This document shows, in pieces, positions 7,251 to 10,947 of a DNA stretch of 10,947 nt (positions are counted from its first letter, which is position 1; each line of letters opens with the position of its first letter). The stretch covers positions 1 to 10,947 of the forward strand of contig JANXSI010000442.1 of assembly GCA_025352765.1 (NCBI GenBank). Reading direction: 5' to 3'. Origin of the DNA: Devosia sp. Lineage in GTDB: Bacteria; Pseudomonadota; Alphaproteobacteria; Rhizobiales; Devosiaceae. The notes under the pieces were generated by a model. The model ran no database searches. It was given only the letters and a program-made list of their open reading frames with translations, and was not told the origin of the DNA. The position numbers and the translations under genes are program-made.

Positions 7251-7256
7251 ATCATA
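7251..7256 (-). promoter_or_regulatory. Possible -10 box for the DadA-like gene
   Basis: On the minus strand TATGAT matches the -10 consensus TATAAT at 5 of 6 positions and lies 38 bases upstream of the start codon, giving an expected leader of about 30 bases. No good -35 hexamer is found 16-18 bases further upstream, so the promoter is only tentative. Confidence 0.3.
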
Positions 7257-7270
7257 GCCGGAAAGGCGGC

Positions 7271-7290
7271 GCCGGTCCTAGCGCACCGGC
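7271..7290. repeat. Inverted repeat in the divergent dadA-like/kdp region
   Basis: GCCGGT (7271-7276) and ACCGGC (7285-7290) are perfect inverted arms separated by 8 bases. The element lies just upstream of the tentative -10 box of the oxidoreductase, where an operator could sit. A 6-bp GC-rich repeat in DNA of this composition can be chance, and no regulator gene is adjacent on this side. Confidence 0.3.
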
Positions 7291-7305
7291 CGAGATCCGT
7301 CCGTC

Positions 7306-7356
7306 TTTACGCTCCCCTTACGCCAAACCCGCCGGATCGTCCTAGCGGCGTTACGC
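7306..7356 (+). promoter_or_regulatory. Phased TTACGC direct repeats, candidate KdpE binding site
   Basis: TTACGC occurs at 7307-7312, 7318-7323 and 7351-7356, so the copies are 11 and 33 bp apart and lie on the same face of the helix. The first two read TTTACG-N5-CTTACG. The E. coli KdpE site upstream of kdpFABC, as I recall it, is TTTATA-N5-TTTACA, the same 6-5-6 direct-repeat layout, and KdpE is an OmpR/PhoB-type regulator that binds such repeats. The pair lies about 80 bases upstream of the first ORF of the kdp operon. No convincing sigma-70 hexamers are seen between the repeats and the ORF; CATATC at 7367-7372 is a weak -10 possibility. Binding by KdpE is inference, and kdpDE is not in the window. 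Confidence 0.45.
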
Positions 7357-7401
7357 CACCCCCGCCCATATCGCGGTGATCCAAGTTCCAAGGAGCGAGC
7401 C

Positions 7402-7488
7402 ATGCTTGCCTATCTCTTGTACCTCGCGGGTGGCCTCGTGGCTTTCGGGCTCATCGGGCTCTCCGTCGCCGCGGCGGGGAGGCTGTGA
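7402..7488 (+). CDS. 28-residue hydrophobic small membrane protein, first ORF of the kdp operon
   Basis: This ORF encodes MLAYLLYLAGGLVAFGLIGL followed by SVAAAGRL. I cannot assign it to a named family. It has an almost perfect Shine-Dalgarno site (AGGAG at 7391-7395, 6 bases before the ATG). One hydrophobic stretch, about residues 2-25, can span the inner membrane, with a single arginine near the C-terminus. Its TGA overlaps the ATG of kdpF by one base (TGATG at 7486-7490), and the kdpF ribosome site GGGGAGG (7476-7482) lies inside its last codons, so translation of the two is probably coupled. It may be an extra small subunit or stabiliser of the Kdp pump, a KdpF-like duplicate, or a leader peptide that controls kdpF translation. 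It is too short for most gene callers and is easily missed. The ORF and its signals are directly visible; the function is unknown. Confidence 0.7.
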   Translation: MLAYLLYLAGGLVAFGLIGLSVAAAGRL

Positions 7489-7577
7489 TGAGCCTCGACC
7501 TCGCGCTCGGCCTCGCGGCCGCTGCCCTCATCTTCGTCTACTGCCTCGTGGCGCTGATCCGCCCGGAAAAGTTCTGA
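7488..7577 (+). CDS. kdpF: K+-transporting ATPase small subunit KdpF
   Basis: This 29-residue peptide starts MSLDLALGLAAAALIFVYCL and ends in RPEKF. It is a single membrane helix with the short charged tail and terminal phenylalanine common in KdpF proteins. KdpF is a lipid-like stabilising subunit of the inner-membrane KdpFABC complex, bound against KdpA. The ATG overlaps the stop of the upstream 28-aa ORF by one base and has GGGGAGG 5 bases before it. The stop lies 7 bases before the kdpA ATG, the expected gene order. Length equals that of E. coli KdpF (29 aa). The identification rests on position, size and tail motif, because such a short hydrophobic peptide carries little other information. 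Confidence 0.88.
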   Translation: MSLDLALGLAAAALIFVYCLVALIRPEKF

Positions 7578-7584
7578 GGCCACA

Positions 7585-9276
7585 ATGACCAACGACATCC
7601 TCCAATTCGTCCTGTTCGGCGCTCTCCTCGTGGCGTTGTCGATCCCGCTGGGCGCCTACATGGCAAAGGTGTTTGCCGGCGAAGCCGGGTTCCTCCGCGC
7701 GCTCGAACGGCCGATCTTTGCCCTCGCGGGCATCAGGCCCGAGCAGGGGCAGCACTGGTCGGCCTATGCGCTGGCACTGATCGCCTTCAACGCGGTCGGT
7801 TTCGTGCTGCTGTTCCTGATCCTCGTTTTCCAGAACCTGTTGCCGCTCAATCCGCTCGGCTTGCCGGGCCTGTCGGCGCACCTCGCGTTCAACACCGCGG
7901 TGTCGTTCGTCACCAACACCAACTGGCAGTCCTATGGCGGGGAAACGACGATGTCGTATTTCAGCCAGATGGCGGGGCTCACCACGCAGAACTTCGTCTC
8001 CTCGGCGACCGGCATGGCCGTGGCCGCGGCGGTGGCCCGCGGTCTTGCCAGCAAGCAGCAAAAGACCATCGGCAATTTCTGGGTCGATATGACCAGAGCG
8101 ACGCTCTATATCCTGCTGCCGATCTCGATTGTCCTGGCGCTGGTGTTCGTCTGGCAGGGCATGCCGCAGACGCTGGCGACGAGTCTGCACGCGACCACGC
8201 TCGAAGGCGGCCAGCAGACCATCGCCATCGGGCCAGTGGCGGGCCAGCTCGCGATCAAGCAGCTGGGCACCAATGGCGGCGGCTTCTTCAACGTCAACTC
8301 GGCGCATCCGTTCGAGAACCCGACGGCGATCAGCAATTTGCTGTCGATGCTGGGCATTCTGGTGGTCTCGTCGGCGTTCTGCTTCACCTTCGGCCGGATG
8401 GTCAACGACCGGCGGCAGGGCATCGCGCTGTTTGCCGCGATGGGCATCCTGTTCGTCATCGGGCTCGGCGGCATCTATGCGACCGAGCTCCAGCCCAACC
8501 CGCTCTATCCGGCCGCGGTGGTGAGCGATGCGGGCAACATGGAAGGCAAGGAGATCCGCTTCGGCGTCGGCAATTCGGCGCTCTGGGCGGAGGCGACGAC
8601 GGCCGCCTCGAACGGCTCGGTCAACTCCATGCATGACAGCTTCAGCCCGCTCGGCGGGATGGTCGCGATGCTTAACATCGAGCTGGGCGAAGTGGTGTTC
8701 GGCGGCGTCGGCGTCGGCCTCACCGGCATGCTGCTCCTGGTGATCGTCACGGTGTTTCTCGCCGGGCTGATGGTCGGCCGCACGCCCGAGTACCTCGGCA
8801 AGAAGATCGAAGCGCGGGAGGTCAAGCTTGCGGCGCTGACGCTCTTGGTCATGCCCATCGGCGTCCTTGCCTTCTCGGCGCTTTCGATCGTCGTCGGCAC
8901 CGGGCAGAGCGCCATCCTCAACCCCGGCCCGCATGGGCTGACCGAGCTGCTCTATGCCTATAGCTCGGCGACCGGCAACAATGGTTCGGCCTTCGCGGGC
9001 TTTACCGCCAACACCGACTGGCACAACAGCTTCCTCGGCATCGCCATGCTGCTCGGCCGCTATGGCTACATTATCCCGATCCTCGCCATCGCCGGGTCGC
9101 TGGCCGCCAAGAAAACCGCGCCCGCCTCGGCCGGTACCTTCCCGACCCACGGGCCGGTGTTCATCACCCTGCTCGTTGCGACGATCCTGATCGTCGGCGC
9201 GCTTACCTTCCTGCCCGTGCTCGCGCTGGGGCCGATCGCCGAACATGTGTCGATCGCCGCCGGCCAGAGCTTTTGA
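7585..9276 (+). CDS. kdpA: K+-transporting ATPase subunit A (potassium-binding channel-like subunit)
   Basis: KdpA is the superfamily-of-K+-transporters subunit of the high-affinity KdpFABC pump; it selects K+ at the periplasmic side and passes it through the intersubunit tunnel to KdpB. At 563 residues it is close to E. coli KdpA (557). The four pore-loop filter segments are visible: TNTNWQSYGGE (110-120), LGTNGGGFFNVNSAHPFENP (227-246), AASNGSVNSMHDS (340-352) and SSATGNNGSAFAG (460-472). Other family marks are LNIELGEVVFGGVG (363-376), GRTPEYLGKKIEARE (398-412) and LNPGPHG (445-451). In the third filter segment Asn343 precedes the conserved Gly344, where E. coli has Cys; I take this as ordinary family variation. 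The ATG at 7585 follows kdpF by 7 bases, and kdpB starts 8 bases after the stop, so the genes form one operon. Expression is expected under K+ limitation. Confidence 0.98.
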   Translation: MTNDILQFVLFGALLVALSIPLGAYMAKVFAGEAGFLRALERPIFALAGIRPEQGQHWSAYALALIAFNAVGFVLLFLILVFQNLLPLNPLGLPGLSAHLAFNTAVSFVTNTNWQSYGGETTMSYFSQMAGLTTQNFVSSATGMAVAAAVARGLASKQQKTIGNFWVDMTRATLYILLPISIVLALVFVWQGMPQTLATSLHATTLEGGQQTIAIGPVAGQLAIKQLGTNGGGFFNVNSAHPFENPTAISNLLSMLGILVVSSAFCFTFGRMVNDRRQGIALFAAMGILFVIGLGGIYATELQPNPLYPAAVVSDAGNMEGKEIRFGVGNSALWAEATTAASNGSVNSMHDSFSPLGGMVAMLNIELGEVVFGGVGVGLTGMLLLVIVTVFLAGLMVGRTPEYLGKKIEAREVKLAALTLLVMPIGVLAFSALSIVVGTGQSAILNPGPHGLTELLYAYSSATGNNGSAFAGFTANTDWHNSFLGIAMLLGRYGYIIPILAIAGSLAAKKTAPASAGTFPTHGPVFITLLVATILIVGALTFLPVLALGPIAEHVSIAAGQSF

Positions 9277-9284
9277 GGTCCATC

Positions 9285-10947
9285 ATGGCAAAGACAACGT
9301 CCACTACGGCTGAAATCGGTCTCTTCGACGGCGCGATCCTGAAGCGCGCCGCCGGGCAGGCGGTGCTCAAGCTCAATCCCCGCGGCCTCGCCCGCAATCC
9401 GGTGATCTTCGTCACCGGCCTCACCTCGGTGCTGGTAACCATCCTCGTCATCCGCGACGGGATCGTCCACGCCCCGAGCTTCGGCATCGGGCTCCAGATC
9501 GCCATCTGGCTGTGGTTCACTGTGCTGTTCGCCAACTTCGCCGAAGCCATCGCCGAAGGTCGCGGCAAGGCCCGGGCCGACGCCTTCCGCGCCACCCGCT
9601 CGACGACCCGCGCCAAGGTGCTGGCCGACCCGCGCCGGCGCGACATCTTCCACCCCAAGGACGCGGCCGCGCTCGAGGAGGGCGACGTGATCCTGGTCGA
9701 GGTGGGCGACGTGGTCCCCACCGACGGCGAAGTCATCGAGGGCGTCGCCTCGGTCGATGAGAGCGCCATCACCGGTGAATCGGCGCCGGTGATCCGCGAG
9801 TCGGGTGGCGACCGCTCCTCGGTCACCGGTGGCACGCGGCTGGTGTCGGACTGGCTGGTGGTCAAGGTCACGGCCCGGCCTGGCGAGACCTTCCTCGACA
9901 AGATGATTGCACTGGTCGAAGGCGCCAAGCGCCAGAAGACCCCCAACGAGATCGCGCTCGATATTCTGCTCGCCGCGCTGACGCTGGTGTTCCTGTTCGT
10001 CGTCGTGTCGCTGCCGGTGTTCGCCATCTGGTCGGGCACGCAGATCCCGGTGATCTACCTCGCGGCGCTGTTCATCACGCTGATCCCGACCACCATCGGC
10101 GGGCTGCTCTCGGCCATCGGCATTGCCGGCATGGACCGGCTGGTCAAGGCCAACGTCATCGCCAAGTCCGGCCGGGCCGTCGAAGCGGCGGGCGACATCG
10201 ACGTGCTGCTGCTCGACAAGACCGGCACCATCACCTTCGGCAACCGCATGGCCGAAACCGTCGAGCCCCTGCCGGGCGTCACCGAGCACCAGCTGGCCGA
10301 GGCGGCCTATCTCGCCTCGCTGTCGGACGACACCCCCGAGGGCAAGTCGATCGTCGCGCTGGCGCTGAAGAAGTTTCAGCTCCGCGGTGAGGCGGCTGCG
10401 GGCGCGACCTTCGTGCCGTTCACGGCGCAAACCCGCATGTCGGGAGCCGATCTCGCCGACGGCACCGCCATCCGCAAGGGGGCGTCGGACGCCATGCTGC
10501 GCCAGACCGCGCAGGCGGCGAGCCCCGAGCTCGACAAGATCGTCCGCACCATTGCGTCCTCGGGCGGCACGCCGCTGGTGGTGGCCGAAGACAACCGCAT
10601 CCTCGGGGTCATCCACCTCAAGGACGTGGTCAAGCCGGGCATCCGCGAGCGCTTCGCCGAACTGCGCAAGATGGGCATCCGCACAGTGATGGTGACGGGC
10701 GACAATCCGCTCACCGCCGCCTCGATCGCGGCGGAAGCCGGCGTCGACGACTTCCTTGCCGAAGCTACGCCCGAGCGCAAGCTGGAACTGATCCGCGCCG
10801 AGCAGGCCGAGGGCCGGCTGGTCGCCATGTGCGGCGACGGCTCGAACGACGCCCCGGCGCTCGCCCAGGCCGATGTCGGCGTCGCGATGAACAGCGGCAC
10901 GGCGGCGGCGAAGGAGGCCGGCAATCTGATCGATCTGGACAGCGATC
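9285..10947 (+). CDS. kdpB: K+-transporting ATPase subunit B (P-type ATPase), C-terminus beyond window
   Basis: KdpB is the P-type ATPase subunit that powers K+ import by KdpA. The start MAKTTSTTAEIGLFDGAILK is preceded by GAGG overlapping the kdpA stop. 554 residues are visible of a usual length near 690, so about four fifths is present and the C-terminal membrane helices are cut off. Seen in order: membrane helices at about 38-56 and 68-88; the actuator domain with TGES at 163-166, whose serine matches the inhibitory phosphorylation site I recall as Ser162 in E. coli; helices near 225-249 and 255-280 with PTTIGG (268-273); the phosphorylation motif DKTGTIT with Asp311; the nucleotide-binding region with KGA (398-400); TGDN (471-474); and GDGSNDAPA (517-525). 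The hinge reads CGDGSND instead of E. coli TGDGTND, which I regard as family variation. All catalytic motifs are intact, so the pump should be functional. Confidence 0.97.
   Translation, partial: MAKTTSTTAEIGLFDGAILKRAAGQAVLKLNPRGLARNPVIFVTGLTSVLVTILVIRDGIVHAPSFGIGLQIAIWLWFTVLFANFAEAIAEGRGKARADAFRATRSTTRAKVLADPRRRDIFHPKDAAALEEGDVILVEVGDVVPTDGEVIEGVASVDESAITGESAPVIRESGGDRSSVTGGTRLVSDWLVVKVTARPGETFLDKMIALVEGAKRQKTPNEIALDILLAALTLVFLFVVVSLPVFAIWSGTQIPVIYLAALFITLIPTTIGGLLSAIGIAGMDRLVKANVIAKSGRAVEAAGDIDVLLLDKTGTITFGNRMAETVEPLPGVTEHQLAEAAYLASLSDDTPEGKSIVALALKKFQLRGEAAAGATFVPFTAQTRMSGADLADGTAIRKGASDAMLRQTAQAASPELDKIVRTIASSGGTPLVVAEDNRILGVIHLKDVVKPGIRERFAELRKMGIRTVMVTGDNPLTAASIAAEAGVDDFLAEATPERKLELIRAEQAEGRLVAMCGDGSNDAPALAQADVGVAMNSGTAAAKEAGNLIDLDSD

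Noticed and set aside
7528..9246. Long 572-residue minus-strand open frame opposite kdpA
   Set aside because: Its translation is rich in Arg, Asp, Glu, Gly and His with no recognisable domain, and it mirrors the conserved kdpA frame. It is a shadow frame created by high GC at third codon positions.
9066..10616. 516-residue minus-strand open frame opposite kdpB
   Set aside because: kdpB on the plus strand has all P-type ATPase motifs in order. The antisense frame has low-complexity charged composition and crosses the kdpA/kdpB junction.
10785..10830. CGDGSND in KdpB as a possible altered catalytic hinge
   Set aside because: The catalytic GDG-ND residues are retained, and the Thr-to-Cys and Thr-to-Ser changes look like ordinary family variation.
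1..10947. CRISPR arrays, tRNA/rRNA genes, insertion sequences, attachment sites, phage or defence genes
   Set aside because: No regularly spaced repeats, cloverleaf-like sequences, transposase motifs or terminal inverted repeats were recognised; nearly all sequence is explained by metabolic, regulatory and transport genes.

Overview
The window is dense, high-GC DNA with strong third-position GC bias, so most real genes have long antisense shadow frames. The gene set is an ABC sugar-uptake operon with a cytoplasmic rhamnosidase, a LacI-type regulator, a DadA-like oxidase and a kdpFABC-type K+ pump. Together with a non-lipoprotein periplasmic binding protein, this suggests a Gram-negative bacterium. 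My best guess is an alphaproteobacterium of the Hyphomicrobiales (Devosia/Rhizobium-like), which is inference from style and not proof.

Region 1 (1-4793, minus strand) is one apparent operon read leftwards: GH78 alpha-L-rhamnosidase, periplasmic sugar-binding protein, MalF-like permease, then the start of a MalG-like permease that overlaps the previous gene by 4 bp and runs off the left edge. No ABC ATPase is visible. Hairpins lie in both larger intercistronic gaps, one on each side of the binding-protein gene. The likely job is import of rhamnose-containing oligosaccharides or glycosides and their cleavage in the cytoplasm.

Region 2 (4794-5972) is a 147-bp divergent control region followed by a LacI/GalR regulator on the plus strand. 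The control region holds an exact 14-bp tandem duplication, and one copy lies inside a LacI-style imperfect palindrome centred on CG. The regulator probably controls the rhamnosidase operon and perhaps itself.

Region 3 (5977-7212, minus strand) is a DadA-like FAD-dependent D-amino-acid dehydrogenase/oxidase. It converges on the regulator with only 4 bases between the stop codons.

Region 4 (7213-10947) is a divergent intergenic region followed by a kdp operon on the plus strand. The operon reads: an undescribed-looking 28-residue membrane peptide ORF, kdpF (29 aa), kdpA (563 aa) and kdpB (554 residues visible, cut by the right edge). The 28-aa ORF overlaps kdpF by one base. Upstream of it, TTACG-type direct repeats are spaced 11 and 33 bp apart, resembling the 6-5-6 layout of the E. 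coli KdpE site.

The observations most worth following are the extra small protein before kdpF, the phased repeats in front of it, and the tandem operator-like repeat between the rhamnosidase and the LacI gene. I see no CRISPR array, tRNA, rRNA, insertion sequence or defence system.
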